DNA of 64,000 nucleotides from Algoriphagus algorifonticola (GCF_007655305.1 NZ_VLOG01000037.1:62001-126000); one strand, 5' to 3'; positions 34,243-43,595 are shown, counted from the first letter of the stretch. Notes: generated from the letters alone by a model not told the origin. Translations and numbers: made by a program.

Positions 34243-35925
34243 ATGAAAAAAACACTCTTAGTTTTTCTATTTGTTTGCTTTACTTTTTGGGTGCAGGCCA
34301 CAGAGTTAGCCAATATGATCACCACCTATCAAGCGGATAGGGGAGCGCTAGGGCGATTATATACTAATAGACTTTCGGATGAATATTTTGAACGCATGCA
34401 AGCATTCAATCAGGAATACTTGGATGCTTTACAAAGCTACAATTACGAGGCATTCTCTGAGGATGGTAAAATAGATTATGTGCTTTTCAGAAATTATCTA
34501 GAGACTCAGTTGGCAGAACTGCAACTGGAAAAAAGGGATTTTGATGCGATCAAAAATGTAGTGGTATTTGGCAGTCCTTTGCATGCATTCGTAGTGGATA
34601 GAAGAAGAGCCAAGCAACCCGATTCTCAAGCTTTGGCAGCAAGCTGGAACCAGGTAGCCAACCAAATTGATGCACAATTAAAGACTTTACCAACTACCTC
34701 CAAATACAATTCATGGCAAAAAGCGGATTTGGCTGCTTCCGCTGTGGAGAGCTTAAACCGCGTGGTAGGAGAGGCCTATAATTTTTACTTTGACTACGAT
34801 CCGCAATTTACCTGGTGGATGTCGGAACCCTGGAAACGAGTGGATGCTTCGATGAAAGCCTATGCCAAAGCTTTAAGGGAACACTATACCAATTCTGTGA
34901 AAGATGATGGAAGTGGGATCATCGGAAAACCCATAGGGCGTGAAGCTCTGCTAAATCAATTGGCTTTTGAAATGATCGCTTATACTCCTGAGGAGTTGAT
35001 TGCTGAAGCGGAAAAGCAATTTGCCTGGTGTGAAAAAGAAATGCTCAAAGCCTCCAATGAATTGGGTTTTGGGAATGACTGGAAAGCAGCCTTGGAGATG
35101 GTCAAAGAAACCTATTTGCCTGAAGGAGCTTGGCCGGAAGAAGTAGTAAGATTGGGCAATGAGGCAATTGACATCATGGAAAAAAATGATTGGATTACCG
35201 TGCCAGAATTGGCCAAAGAAACCTGGAGAACATCCATGATTTCTGCAGAAAGGCAGCGCGTAAGTCCCTTCTTTTTAGGGGGAGAGGTCATTCAGATTTC
35301 CTATCCTACCTCCGAAATGAGTCATGAGGAAAAAATGATGTCTATGCGTGGGAATAACCCACACTTTTCCAGAGCTACAGTTCAGCATGAATTAATTCCA
35401 GGACACCACTTGCAGCAATTTATGAATCAGCGCTACATGACTCACAGGCGTTTATTCCGAACTCCATTTTGGACGGAGGGATGGGCCTTGTATTGGGAAT
35501 TTGTCCTATGGGATAGAGATTTTCCGAGAGATGCAAAAGATAAAGTGGGTATGCTCTTTTGGAGAATGCACCGTTGCGCCCGGATTATCTTTTCTCTCAA
35601 CTATCATTTAGGAAAAATGACACCTCAGGAGTGTATAAACTTGCTGGTAAACCGGGTAGGACATGAATACGCCAATGCAGAGGCGGAGGTAAGAAGGTCT
35701 TTTGAAGGCAGCTACGGACCGCTTTATCAGATCGCTTATATGATTGGTGCTTTGGAGTTTTATTCCTTGAGAAAAGAGATGGTGGATTCCGGAAAAATGG
35801 ATGAAAAGGCCTTTCATGACTTGATCATGCAGCAAAATACGATGCCTGTGGAAATTTTAAGAGCGAAAGTGACCGGAAAACCTCTTGACAAAAATCATAA
35901 AGCCAGTTGGAAGTTTTTGAATTGA
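34243..35925 (+). CDS. DUF885 family (putative zinc peptidase), exported
   Basis: The 560-residue protein has a signal peptide (hydrophobic residues ~4-18, ending VQATE) and a helical body with the DUF885 motif HELIPGHH starting at His382 (His382-Glu383 and His388/His389), followed by TEGWALYWEF, the expected Glu-containing third segment. DUF885 members are related to carboxypeptidase Taq/M32-like gluzincins; the substrate is unknown. Periplasmic location is expected. It is followed by a bidirectional terminator and appears monocistronic. Confidence 0.87.
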   Translation: MKKTLLVFLFVCFTFWVQATELANMITTYQADRGALGRLYTNRLSDEYFERMQAFNQEYLDALQSYNYEAFSEDGKIDYVLFRNYLETQLAELQLEKRDFDAIKNVVVFGSPLHAFVVDRRRAKQPDSQALAASWNQVANQIDAQLKTLPTTSKYNSWQKADLAASAVESLNRVVGEAYNFYFDYDPQFTWWMSEPWKRVDASMKAYAKALREHYTNSVKDDGSGIIGKPIGREALLNQLAFEMIAYTPEELIAEAEKQFAWCEKEMLKASNELGFGNDWKAALEMVKETYLPEGAWPEEVVRLGNEAIDIMEKNDWITVPELAKETWRTSMISAERQRVSPFFLGGEVIQISYPTSEMSHEEKMMSMRGNNPHFSRATVQHELIPGHHLQQFMNQRYMTHRRLFRTPFWTEGWALYWEFVLWDRDFPRDAKDKVGMLFWRMHRCARIIFSLNYHLGKMTPQECINLLVNRVGHEYANAEAEVRRSFEGSYGPLYQIAYMIGALEFYSLRKEMVDSGKMDEKAFHDLIMQQNTMPVEILRAKVTGKPLDKNHKASWKFLN

Positions 35926-35958
35926 TTGTTAATTAAATCCTTTGAGGGTTGTGAGCAT

Positions 35959-35989
35959 AAAAAAAGGAGGCTGAATGGCCTCCTTTTTT
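35959..35989. terminator. bidirectional intrinsic terminator
   Basis: Stem AAAAAAGGAGGC/GCCTCCTTTTTT with a 6-nt loop. It serves the DUF885 gene (+) and the sigma-factor operon (-), whose last gene ends at 36008. Confidence 0.88.
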
Positions 35990-36007
35990 ACTTTATGTCT
36001 TGCCTGA

Positions 36008-36763
36008 TTATTTAATCTTAACCTTTGCTCCCATTTTGAGGGTGATAATGATTACTCCATTTTTGCCCTTGTCTCCGTACACTTCTGTGGCACTTTTATC
36101 TTTCAGCACAGTGATACTTTCAATATCATTAGGATTGATATCGAGCTGCTCCATTGAGGATTTTTCTAGGGTTCCTGAATCTGAATTGATGACAAAAAGG
36201 GGCTGGTCACTACTCGCTTCTCCAGCCACTACCACATTCACTTTCGAATTCGGAGAAAATCCAGAATAAGTACTATATGCAGACTGACCCGATCTAGTTT
36301 GTCCAGTACCACGAAGTCCACTAGCTATGGTTCCGCGTACAGAAGTTGCAGGCCTATTACTGGAATAGCCTACTACCCGAGTTTGTCCCATCTGTTTGAT
36401 TTGCTCTTCTGTCAATTCGTTTTTGATGGCAACCAAAGAGCTGAGCTGCTTTTTCTTCAATTGATTTTCGAGCTGTAAAACAATGTCTAATTGCTTTGTA
36501 ACAGCTAAGGCATCTACTTTAGGCAATTGAAGCATCTTTTCCAATTTGGAATTAGCTTCATCCAAGTCCCATTTAAGGGTAGAGAATTCTCCGGCATTTT
36601 CAGCATGGATTTTTTTGATCTTAGTGGCTTGGGCATCTGTCAGGTTGATTTTTTCTCTGACCTCCATGATTTGATCGGCCGAGTATAAATTCTTTTTGAA
36701 AATGTCCTGAGCCATCATGATAGAAGAAAGCAGGAAAAGGGGGACAATTAATAGGTTTTTCAT
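36008..36763 (-). CDS. fusion of Spy/CpxP-like (LTxxQ) domain and TonB-plug-like module
   Basis: The 251-residue exported protein has a signal peptide (residues 1-19, ending MMAQ), then a helical domain with two LTxxQ motifs (LTDAQ 41-45, LTEEQ 117-121), the signature of the Spy/CpxP periplasmic stress chaperone/metal sensor family. A Ser/Gly/Thr-rich linker (~130-182) leads to a C-terminal module (183-245) with PLFVINSD...LDINPNDIESITVLKDKSATEVYGDKGKNGVIIITLK-type sequence, i.e. the last part of a TonB-receptor plug, without any barrel. It is the third gene of an ECF sigma / anti-sigma operon. Role unknown; stress sensing at the envelope is plausible. Confidence 0.8.
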   Translation of the reverse strand: MKNLLIVPLFLLSSIMMAQDIFKKNLYSADQIMEVREKINLTDAQATKIKKIHAENAGEFSTLKWDLDEANSKLEKMLQLPKVDALAVTKQLDIVLQLENQLKKKQLSSLVAIKNELTEEQIKQMGQTRVVGYSSNRPATSVRGTIASGLRGTGQTRSGQSAYSTYSGFSPNSKVNVVVAGEASSDQPLFVINSDSGTLEKSSMEQLDINPNDIESITVLKDKSATEVYGDKGKNGVIIITLKMGAKVKIK

Positions 36764-36780
36764 AGGTAAGTTGGTTTAGC

Positions 36781-37092
36781 TTAGAATTCTGTTAGTAATG
36801 AGGAGGTGCTTGATTCCCAAACATCGATGTATGCCTTTTCTTCTATAATCAATGTTTGCTGCTGATTTTCATTCTCTTGAAGAGAAATGATGATTACCTC
36901 ATTGGGAGCTTCTTTGGCAGGCTCTTGTTGATACCATAATAATCCTCCAACGAGTAAGGATGCAGCTATTCCCATTGGAAACCACCAATTAAAAGTACTC
37001 ACCTTTGTTTCCGGGAATTCGGGAATAGGTAGGTTTTGATCTTGCTTTTTCATTTCAGAGAAAAAGTCTTCTATCAGTTGATCATTTTCCAT
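36781..37092 (-). CDS. putative membrane anti-sigma factor
   Basis: The 103-residue protein has a short cytosolic N-terminus, one membrane helix (WWFPMGIAASLLVGGLLWY, residues ~31-49) and a small periplasmic tail. It overlaps the end of the sigma-factor gene by 11 nt. A ZAS-type HxxxCxxC zinc motif is absent, so the anti-sigma call is based on operon position and topology. Confidence 0.65.
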   Translation of the reverse strand: MENDQLIEDFFSEMKKQDQNLPIPEFPETKVSTFNWWFPMGIAASLLVGGLLWYQQEPAKEAPNEVIIISLQENENQQQTLIIEEKAYIDVWESSTSSLLTEF

Positions 37093-37576
37093 GATATTCC
37101 AGTATATGGGATTTTAAGATTAATTCTTTGAGTTTCTTTTTTCCGCGCTCGTAGTGAGTCCGGGCCGTTCCAAGGCTAATTTGAAGGATTTCAGCACTTT
37201 CGGCAATGGTCATTTGGTGGTAAAAAACCGAAATAATGACTTCTTTCTGCATTGCTGGAAGTTGGCTGAGAATTGCCTCAAAATTCAATTCTTCAGTGTC
37301 ATGAACTGGTTCTATAAAATCATCCTTTTCTCCTAAGGCTTGCAGTTTATTTCCTTTTCTCAATGAATCTATGCAAGTATATCGGATGATGGAAAAGAGC
37401 CAGGTTTTAGCCTTGGTAGCATCTTTTAGCTTAGCTTTTCCCTCCAGGATTTTGAGATAGGATTGCTGAAGCATGTCTTTGGCTAGCTCATCATCAAATT
37501 GACAGCAATGCCTTGCCCAGATGTAGGCTTCGCGATGATGAAGCTTCAAGATATGTTCGAGCTGTGATCGATTCAT
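37082..37576 (-). CDS. ECF-type RNA polymerase sigma factor
   Basis: The 164-residue protein has sigma region 2 (AYIWARHCCQFDDELAKDMLQQSYLKIL...WLFSIIRYTCIDSLRK) and region 4 (LPAMQKEVIISVFYHQMTIAESAEILQISLGTARTHYERGKKKLKEL). It is the first gene of a three-gene operon with an anti-sigma-like membrane protein and the Spy-plug fusion, implying response to an envelope signal. The target promoters are unknown; autoregulation is likely but I did not find a matching motif upstream. Confidence 0.92.
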   Translation of the reverse strand: MNRSQLEHILKLHHREAYIWARHCCQFDDELAKDMLQQSYLKILEGKAKLKDATKAKTWLFSIIRYTCIDSLRKGNKLQALGEKDDFIEPVHDTEELNFEAILSQLPAMQKEVIISVFYHQMTIAESAEILQISLGTARTHYERGKKKLKELILKSHILEYHGK

Positions 37577-37665
37577 TTACATCCCTTAGTCGTCAAGTTT
37601 ACGGGATATATGACAAGGCGGTCGAAGAAAAATGAAATTCACAATCTCAAGCTGGTTAGAGACAC

Positions 37666-38322
37666 TTAATTTCTTTCCCGGACCCTAAAAAGATATGCTA
37701 TGGTAAACTCGAGGTTGGTGGAGTTCATATCAAAGATTCTGTCCTGACTTTCAGGATTGGTGAAGTCATAAGAAAAACGAACTTCTCCTGAAATAGTGCT
37801 TTTTCCAAATAGTTTGGAAATACCTGCTCCACCGGTAAGTCCATACATTAATCTTTTTGGCTTATCATTGGCTCCTCCATAAGTGGGAATCACGGGTGTA
37901 TTGGGATCGCTGATCTGTCTTTGAACTTCAGTGGCTTGCATTAAATAGCCAAAATGAGGCCCCATTTTGATTTGAAATCTTCCGCTTCTTCCGGCAAAAA
38001 AACTGGCTAATAATGGGAGTTTTAAGTATTCAAACTCCGTTCTGTTGGCTAGAATGGGTTCATCTTCTCCATTGACCTGCTGAAAGCCTAAAATGATCCA
38101 CTGGATATTCAGCTCTATTCCAGCATTTTTTGAATTGAAATGCTCTACAACCAATGCAAAAGTGGGCTTACCTACACTCTCGGTGCTGATAGCCCGAAAA
38201 TTTGCTGCAGGCCTGTATGAATAAGAGGAAGTCCCATAGCCCGCTCTAAACCCAACACTTGTTTGGGAGAATCCTACATGACTGAGAAAAATTAAAAAAG
38301 AAAACAGGATGAATTGACGCAT
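37666..38322 (-). CDS. outer membrane beta-barrel protein (PorT-family-like fold)
   Basis: The product has 218 residues from the ATG at 38322 (a TTG two codons upstream is unlikely). The signal peptide is FILFSFLIFLSHVGFSQ and the rest is short amphipathic strands (SVGFRAGYGTSSYSYRP; YLKLPLLASFFAGRSGRFQIKMGPHFGYLMQ) ending near-aromatic. This is the general OMP_b-brl_2/porin family fold; function is unknown. It lies 31 nt downstream of the plug/macroglobulin-like gene and is probably its operon partner. Confidence 0.75.
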   Translation of the reverse strand: MRQFILFSFLIFLSHVGFSQTSVGFRAGYGTSSYSYRPAANFRAISTESVGKPTFALVVEHFNSKNAGIELNIQWIILGFQQVNGEDEPILANRTEFEYLKLPLLASFFAGRSGRFQIKMGPHFGYLMQATEVQRQISDPNTPVIPTYGGANDKPKRLMYGLTGGAGISKLFGKSTISGEVRFSYDFTNPESQDRIFDMNSTNLEFTIAYLFRVRERN

Positions 38323-38353
38323 GGGCAAAATTAAGGATTAACCGACCAAATAA

Positions 38354-41125
38354 CTATTTGGAGTTGATGATGAAAGTTCCGGAAACTGGCTCTCCATTGA
38401 TTCCAAGACCTCTCACTTCTACTCTCATTGGGCCGGCTATGTCATTGGTGAAAAAGGTGATTGTTACTTTTCCAGACTCATCGCTGACAAGGTAAGGGTT
38501 CCAGTAAAGTGTTTGTCTTTGATCTTTCCCGGTAAAATCTTTTTCTTGCTCATAATCCATGTAAAAGAAGGACTTGACAGGTTCATACCCTTCGATCACA
38601 AACTGGGATAAGCCTATTGAAGGGATCAAAGGGGATGAGATATTTTGATTTCCTTCTTTGAGATAAACAGCGATTACTCCATTTCTTCCTTGATCACCCA
38701 ACATAGATACAGTTCTGGAAACGATCTCAATTCTATCAATATCATTGGGGTTGATACTTCTGAGGTTGTCTGCTGCTGTAGAACTTCCTGTACTAGCCAT
38801 AATTGCGCCATTGATCATGACCAAGGGTTCCATGGAGCTACTTACAGAAGTAGCTCCGCCTCTCAAACGTATCTGCTGTCTTCCTGAGGCACCCTCTAGG
38901 GTTACCCGCATACCCGGAACATTCCCTGCCAAGCTATTGACTAAATCAGCAGAGTTTCCGGTTGCCATGATTTTGTCACCGCTTACCACATAGTCAGCAT
39001 TTCCATAAATAGCCTCTGACTTGGCCGTTTTTTTATCTTCTACCAGCACGGGTTCCAATTCCTGTTCTCTTTCACCGAGAGCTATTTCCCGGATAGGTGT
39101 ATCACTTTTTTCAATCGGAGGAAATATGCTGTTTGTGGGCAGAGTGACAGGTGCATTCAATTCCGGCTCTAGCTGAATATTGGAGATGTTCTTTCCTTTT
39201 TTGTCCTGAGCCTGAATTGCAATTTTCATAGGGCCGTAGAACTCCATTTCTTCCAAAGAAAAATCCCCATTTCGATCGGATTCCAAATCTACCAATCCTT
39301 CAAAATCATTGATGAAAACAGTTACCTGACTTTGTACTCCTTTTCCTTTTTCGTCCAGAACTTTTCCTTTTTGGGCGAGGGATTTTTCTACTGGATAGGA
39401 AAATCGATCAATTTTGATGCTCTCTGGAATCTCATCCAAGACTAAAGTCTGTTTGATTTTAGCAGGATCCTCCATAGGTGACACCAAATTTTGATCTAAA
39501 ACTGATACCGATAAGTTGGCTTGAATTGGCTTTTGATTTTTATCGGTAAGAGTCAAAGTCAAGCTTACTTTTTCCCGAGGGCCATAGCTATTTTTAGGGG
39601 TATTGACCTGAACATATTCCGAGCCCAGAGTCAATTCCCCTTTAGCGTTAAGTCTTTCAAAAGGACCTAAAACAGGAAGGGTCTTGATGAAGTAATGATC
39701 TGGGCCATAGTTTTTATTCCAGTTGGTATAGGCTCGAAGGAAGTATTTTTCCTCCGATAAACTATCCGGTAGGTAAAAATTCCCCACTGCTACGCCATCA
39801 AAAATTTTGAATTTTTTTTCAATGACAAAGTCCCTAGTAGAATTCAATAACTCCACGTGCAAGACTTTGCTTAATTCCTCTTTCAGGTAGGGATTTCCAT
39901 ACTTAAAGTAAGCCTTGAAAAACACCTCATCTCCAGCATAGTAGTAAGGTTTATCCGTATGCAGGTAGACTTTTTCCTGAAAATTAGCTGCAGTTCTTTC
40001 TAAATTTTGAAGTTGTATGGCTTTCTCAGCGTCGTAATCTAAAGGTAGGAGGGTAGCGACTCGCTTTCTATCCATATCTCCGGAGAAAACCAGATCCTGT
40101 GGATTGAGAATTGATCCATTTTCCCGAACCCGAACTTTTCCTCCATTTACTTCCAGCCAGGATACCGGATATGGGGCGTCTTTGTAGGTGTTGATTTGTG
40201 TATATCCTTTTTGATAGTGAATCTCAATCCTGCCTTTCAGGTTAATCCAATATTCTCCTGGCTTGTCAGCGGGTACCACAAGTTGATCCGGTTTGTAAGG
40301 GATTACCGAGCGACCCAATTCGTTCGCAAAAATATCTGAGCGCATGTTGAGAGAAGGAGAACCTCCTGGCTTATCTCCATAAAGGAAAAAGCCTTCCCTT
40401 TCCTGCTCGCCATTGATCATAGCTCTGAACATGTTTTGAGGTGACTTTCTGTAGACGTCGGCACGGTTTTGTTCCCAAGTTTTGCGTTGCGTTTCCGACT
40501 CAGGCTTGATCTCCTCAAATCTTGCTGCCCCTGCTATTTTATAATTGGTAGGGGTATTAAAAAACTCCTTTAAGTCAAAGGTGATTTTATACCCGAGATA
40601 ATTATTGTTGATTTCAAGTGGGAGCTGTGTGGAGGCTTGAAAGCTGTTTTTATCAGCGATCTCAGGAAAGTCTACCACCCAAGGATTTTCAATGATTGTC
40701 TGTGAAGCTATTGCATCATTACCCAAAAATAGGTTTTGAAATTTTCTCAAATCCCTTTCCCAACTTTTATCTCTTTTTGCTTTGATTTCTACATCTGAAA
40801 GCTCCGTTTCCAGGGCCTTCATACTCAGGTTAACCGTCAATGTCCCACCGGGATTCAAGCTGACTTTTTTGGTTTCGGCTTGATAGCCCAAAAAGGAAAA
40901 GCTCAGTTCCAAAGCCCCTGGCTCAAGGTTCTCCAATAAATAAGCACCACCCATATCCGTGACGGTGGAGATAGTGGTATTATTGATAAAAACATTGCAA
41001 AAAGGCAAAGTTTCTCCCGTGTCAGCATCTTTGACTATGCCTTTGATACTGCCTGTTTGGGAGTAGGTTAAGGAAGCATTTAGAATCAATAACAAAAATA
41101 GAATGAGTGGTTTTCCTGCTTTCAT
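38354..41125 (-). CDS. large exported protein: carboxypeptidase-regulatory domain + macroglobulin-like + TonB plug, no barrel
   Basis: The 923-residue protein has a signal peptide (ending SLTYSQ), a CarboxypepD_reg-like domain (~25-112: GSIKGIVKDADTGETLPFCNVFI), an MG2 macroglobulin-like domain (~385-480: KVYLHTDKPYYYAGDEVFFKAYF) and further beta-sandwich domains. Near the C-terminus is a TonB-receptor plug (~705-830: LNSLAGNVPGMRV-like, RLRGGAT, INPNDIDRIEIVS), followed only by a ~90-residue beta domain and no barrel. Related proteins occur widely in Bacteroidota but their role is unclear. The plug ends in the same GDQGRNGVI pattern as the protein at 36008-36763. Confidence 0.82.
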   Translation of the reverse strand: MKAGKPLILFLLLILNASLTYSQTGSIKGIVKDADTGETLPFCNVFINNTTISTVTDMGGAYLLENLEPGALELSFSFLGYQAETKKVSLNPGGTLTVNLSMKALETELSDVEIKAKRDKSWERDLRKFQNLFLGNDAIASQTIIENPWVVDFPEIADKNSFQASTQLPLEINNNYLGYKITFDLKEFFNTPTNYKIAGAARFEEIKPESETQRKTWEQNRADVYRKSPQNMFRAMINGEQEREGFFLYGDKPGGSPSLNMRSDIFANELGRSVIPYKPDQLVVPADKPGEYWINLKGRIEIHYQKGYTQINTYKDAPYPVSWLEVNGGKVRVRENGSILNPQDLVFSGDMDRKRVATLLPLDYDAEKAIQLQNLERTAANFQEKVYLHTDKPYYYAGDEVFFKAYFKYGNPYLKEELSKVLHVELLNSTRDFVIEKKFKIFDGVAVGNFYLPDSLSEEKYFLRAYTNWNKNYGPDHYFIKTLPVLGPFERLNAKGELTLGSEYVQVNTPKNSYGPREKVSLTLTLTDKNQKPIQANLSVSVLDQNLVSPMEDPAKIKQTLVLDEIPESIKIDRFSYPVEKSLAQKGKVLDEKGKGVQSQVTVFINDFEGLVDLESDRNGDFSLEEMEFYGPMKIAIQAQDKKGKNISNIQLEPELNAPVTLPTNSIFPPIEKSDTPIREIALGEREQELEPVLVEDKKTAKSEAIYGNADYVVSGDKIMATGNSADLVNSLAGNVPGMRVTLEGASGRQQIRLRGGATSVSSSMEPLVMINGAIMASTGSSTAADNLRSINPNDIDRIEIVSRTVSMLGDQGRNGVIAVYLKEGNQNISSPLIPSIGLSQFVIEGYEPVKSFFYMDYEQEKDFTGKDQRQTLYWNPYLVSDESGKVTITFFTNDIAGPMRVEVRGLGINGEPVSGTFIINSK

Positions 41126-41196
41126 CTGATTTATCGAAACTATTAGGTAAAGTTTAAAAGTAATTAGTTTGTAGATAATTACCTCTAAATGAAATC

Positions 41197-41225
41197 AAAA
41201 AAAGCTCCAATTAGGAGCTTTTTTT
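41197..41225 (-). terminator. intrinsic terminator after the small gene downstream of gltX
   Basis: Perfect 12-bp stem AAAAAAAGCTCC/GGAGCTTTTTTT with 5-nt loop AATTA, directly abutting the stop codon at 41226. Confidence 0.88.
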
Positions 41226-41429
41226 CTATTTCTTGGGTTTTTTAACATCTTCTAAATCATCTCGATCTTTCAACTTTTTGTCCTCTACATTTTTATTCAA
41301 AAACTCATTGATTTTATCGATCGCGAAAGAGGAATTAATCTCTCCGAATGAGTTGATTTCCATTTTAAATCCTTTCAAGTCCTCATGAACTTTGGGATCT
41401 TCTTTTTTGGTTTTTTTCTTTTTAGCCAT
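41226..41429 (-). CDS. small conserved hypothetical protein, lysine-rich
   Basis: The product has 67 residues from the ATG at 41429; an upstream in-frame ATG at 41471 would overlap gltX. It begins MAKKKKTKKEDPKVHEDL and continues GFKMEINSFGEINSSFAIDKINEFLN before a charged tail. I do not recognise a family, but the sequence is codon-like, well placed 10 nt after gltX and ends exactly at a terminator, so it is very likely real. Many Cytophagales carry such a small gene after gltX in my recollection; function unknown. Confidence 0.75.
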   Translation of the reverse strand: MAKKKKTKKEDPKVHEDLKGFKMEINSFGEINSSFAIDKINEFLNKNVEDKKLKDRDDLEDVKKPKK

Positions 41430-41439
41430 GACTTGAATT

Positions 41440-42978
41440 TTATCCTGCAACAGGAAGGCTTTCAATTGCAAATTTGATTCTCTTCGCTACTTCCTTAGCA
41501 CCTAAGATAGCAAATATCTCCATCAAATCCGGTCCTGCTCCCGCTCCAGTAACGGCCAATCTTACTGCTTGCATTACTTTTCCCAACTTAACTTCCACAG
41601 CAGCGGCCGAATTTTCCAAAAGGGATTTGGCGATTGCCCCATCAAATTCTCCTGAATGAGCTTCTAAGCTTCCTGCATAATGCTCCAGTACTTTGACAGC
41701 ATCTTCATTCCATTTTTTTCCTGCTACTTGATCATCAAATGATGTAGGAGCGATCAACAGGAATTTATTTTCACTCCACATTTCAGAAGCGAACGTTACT
41801 CGCTCTTTTGTCAAAGCAGCAATAGCCTCTGCCTTTTTCTGAGAAAGCTCCATGCCATCCTTGGCTGCATCGGCAATAACTTGTGTAGCCAATTCCTGGT
41901 TGGATTTGGTACGGATGTATTGCTCATTATACCATTTTGCTTTGGCGATGTCGAATTTTGTCCCTGCCTTACCGATTCTTTCTATGCTAAATGCTCCTAC
42001 CAATTCTTCTTTGGAGAAAATCTCGCGTTCATCTCCAGGGTTCCATCCCAAGAATGCCAGGAAGTTTAATAGGGCTTCAGGAAGATAACCTTGCTCTCTG
42101 AAACCTGCTGCTGTTTCTCCGCTTTCCTTATTTTCCCAATTGAGTGGGAAAACAGGGAATCCTAACTTGTCGCCATCTCTTTTGGATAGTTTTCCATTGC
42201 CATCTGGTTTTAGAAGGAGTGGAAGATGAGCAAATTCCGGCATAGTGTCTTCCCAGCCGAAGAATTTATAAAGTAGCACATGCAGTGGAGCTGAAGGCAG
42301 CCATTCTTCTCCTCTGATGACATGCGTAATTCCCATCAAATGATCATCCACGATGTTAGCAAGGTGGTAGGTAGGCATCCCGTCAGACTTCATCAGTACC
42401 TTATCGTCGAGTGTACTGGACTGCACCATCACCCATCCTCGAATCAGGTCATTCATTCTGACCTCTTCTTTACGGGGGATTTTCACCCGAATGACATAAG
42501 GCTCTCCCGATGCCAAGCGCTCTTTCACCTCTTCTTCAGAAAGCGTCAGAGAGTTTTTCATTTGGGTTCGGGTAATGCTGTTATACTGTGGGGTCACCAC
42601 TCTGGCAGCTGTTAGTCTTTCTCTCATAGCTTCCAGTTCCTCTGCTGTATCAAAAGCATAGTAGGCGTGTCCCTTTTCCACCAAGTCCAGCGCGTACTGC
42701 ATGTAGTCATCCTTTCGCTCAGATTGGCGATAAGGGGCTACAGAACCTGGATTCCATGGGCTTTCATCTGGAGCTATCCCCAACCATTCCAAAGAGTCTT
42801 TAATGTACTCCTCTGCACCTGGGACAAATCTATTCTGATCTGTATCTTCTATTCTCAAGAGGAATTTACCTCCCGTTTTTTTGGCAAAAAGGTAATTGTA
42901 TAGGGCGGTTCTTACCCCTCCAATATGCAATGGCCCTGTGGGTGATGGGGCAAATCGTACGCGAACTTCTCTACTCAT
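41440..42978 (-). CDS. gltX: glutamate--tRNA ligase
   Basis: The 512-residue class I synthetase has the HIGH motif as PTGPLHIGGVRTALYNYLF and the KMSKS equivalent KLSKRDGD, plus FLLRIEDTDQNR. It charges tRNA-Glu. Its promoter box TATCTTTGCA is 61 nt upstream. It forms a two-gene unit with the small lysine-rich gene. Confidence 0.97.
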   Translation of the reverse strand: MSREVRVRFAPSPTGPLHIGGVRTALYNYLFAKKTGGKFLLRIEDTDQNRFVPGAEEYIKDSLEWLGIAPDESPWNPGSVAPYRQSERKDDYMQYALDLVEKGHAYYAFDTAEELEAMRERLTAARVVTPQYNSITRTQMKNSLTLSEEEVKERLASGEPYVIRVKIPRKEEVRMNDLIRGWVMVQSSTLDDKVLMKSDGMPTYHLANIVDDHLMGITHVIRGEEWLPSAPLHVLLYKFFGWEDTMPEFAHLPLLLKPDGNGKLSKRDGDKLGFPVFPLNWENKESGETAAGFREQGYLPEALLNFLAFLGWNPGDEREIFSKEELVGAFSIERIGKAGTKFDIAKAKWYNEQYIRTKSNQELATQVIADAAKDGMELSQKKAEAIAALTKERVTFASEMWSENKFLLIAPTSFDDQVAGKKWNEDAVKVLEHYAGSLEAHSGEFDGAIAKSLLENSAAAVEVKLGKVMQAVRLAVTGAGAGPDLMEIFAILGAKEVAKRIKFAIESLPVAG

Positions 42979-43038
42979 GGAATTGTGTTTCTAGTCTGAA
43001 AACAGGCTATTTGATATAAAGTTTTTCAAATCAGAGTG

Positions 43039-43046
43039 CAAAGATA
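43039..43046 (-). promoter_or_regulatory. -7 box TATCTTTG of gltX
   Basis: Minus strand TATCTTTGCACTC; same 13 bases occur before rpsP at 45477-45484. The rest of the gap (42979-43130) shows nothing else I can name. Confidence 0.55.
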
Positions 43047-43130
43047 AGGATTTGTGGAGGATTGTAAGAGGGATTGACCTGAATGAAATGGAGGGCTGGC
43101 TTTTTCCTGTCTACAAATGGCTTTAAACCA

Positions 43131-43160
43131 AAAAAGGAACCCATTGCTGAGTTCCTTTTT
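43131..43160 (-). terminator. intrinsic terminator of the rpsP-rimM-trmD-rplS operon
   Basis: 10-bp stem AAAAAGGAAC/GTTCCTTTTT with a 10-nt loop, followed on the minus strand by a T-rich end, 18 nt after the rplS stop. Confidence 0.8.
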
Positions 43161-43178
43161 TATGATTTCCGGAGAAGC

Positions 43179-43544
43179 TTAGTGCTTCACTTGGATTTTT
43201 TCCTTAATACGAGCAGCTTTACCCTGACGTCCTCTTAAGTAGAACAATCTAGCTCTTCTTACTCTACCTTGTCTCAATAGATCGATTTGCTCGATAGAAG
43301 GAGAAAGGATTGGGAAGATACGCTCTACACCGATACCGTTAGAGATTTTTCTTACTGTGAAAGTCTCACCATTGGTATTCGGGTTTTTACGCTGGATTAC
43401 AGTTCCCTGGAACTGCTGGATTCTTTCCTTGTTACCTTCTTTGATACGTACGTGTACGTTGATGGTATCACCAGCTTTGAAAGAAGGGAATTTGGCTCTC
43501 GCCTCGCTGTATTCCGCTTCTACAATTTTCATTAGTTCGCTCAT
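43179..43544 (-). CDS. rplS: 50S ribosomal protein L19
   Basis: The 121-residue protein has [29 protein letters not shown] and the family signature [35 protein letters not shown]. It is last in the conserved rpsP-rimM-trmD-rplS operon. Confidence 0.97.
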   Translation of the reverse strand: MSELMKIVEAEYSEARAKFPSFKAGDTINVHVRIKEGNKERIQQFQGTVIQRKNPNTNGETFTVRKISNGIGVERIFPILSPSIEQIDLLRQGRVRRARLFYLRGRQGKAARIKEKIQVKH

Positions 43545-43595
43545 AGCTTCTATATTTTATGCTTTCGCTGTTTGGCCAACGCGTGGCTTATTCAA

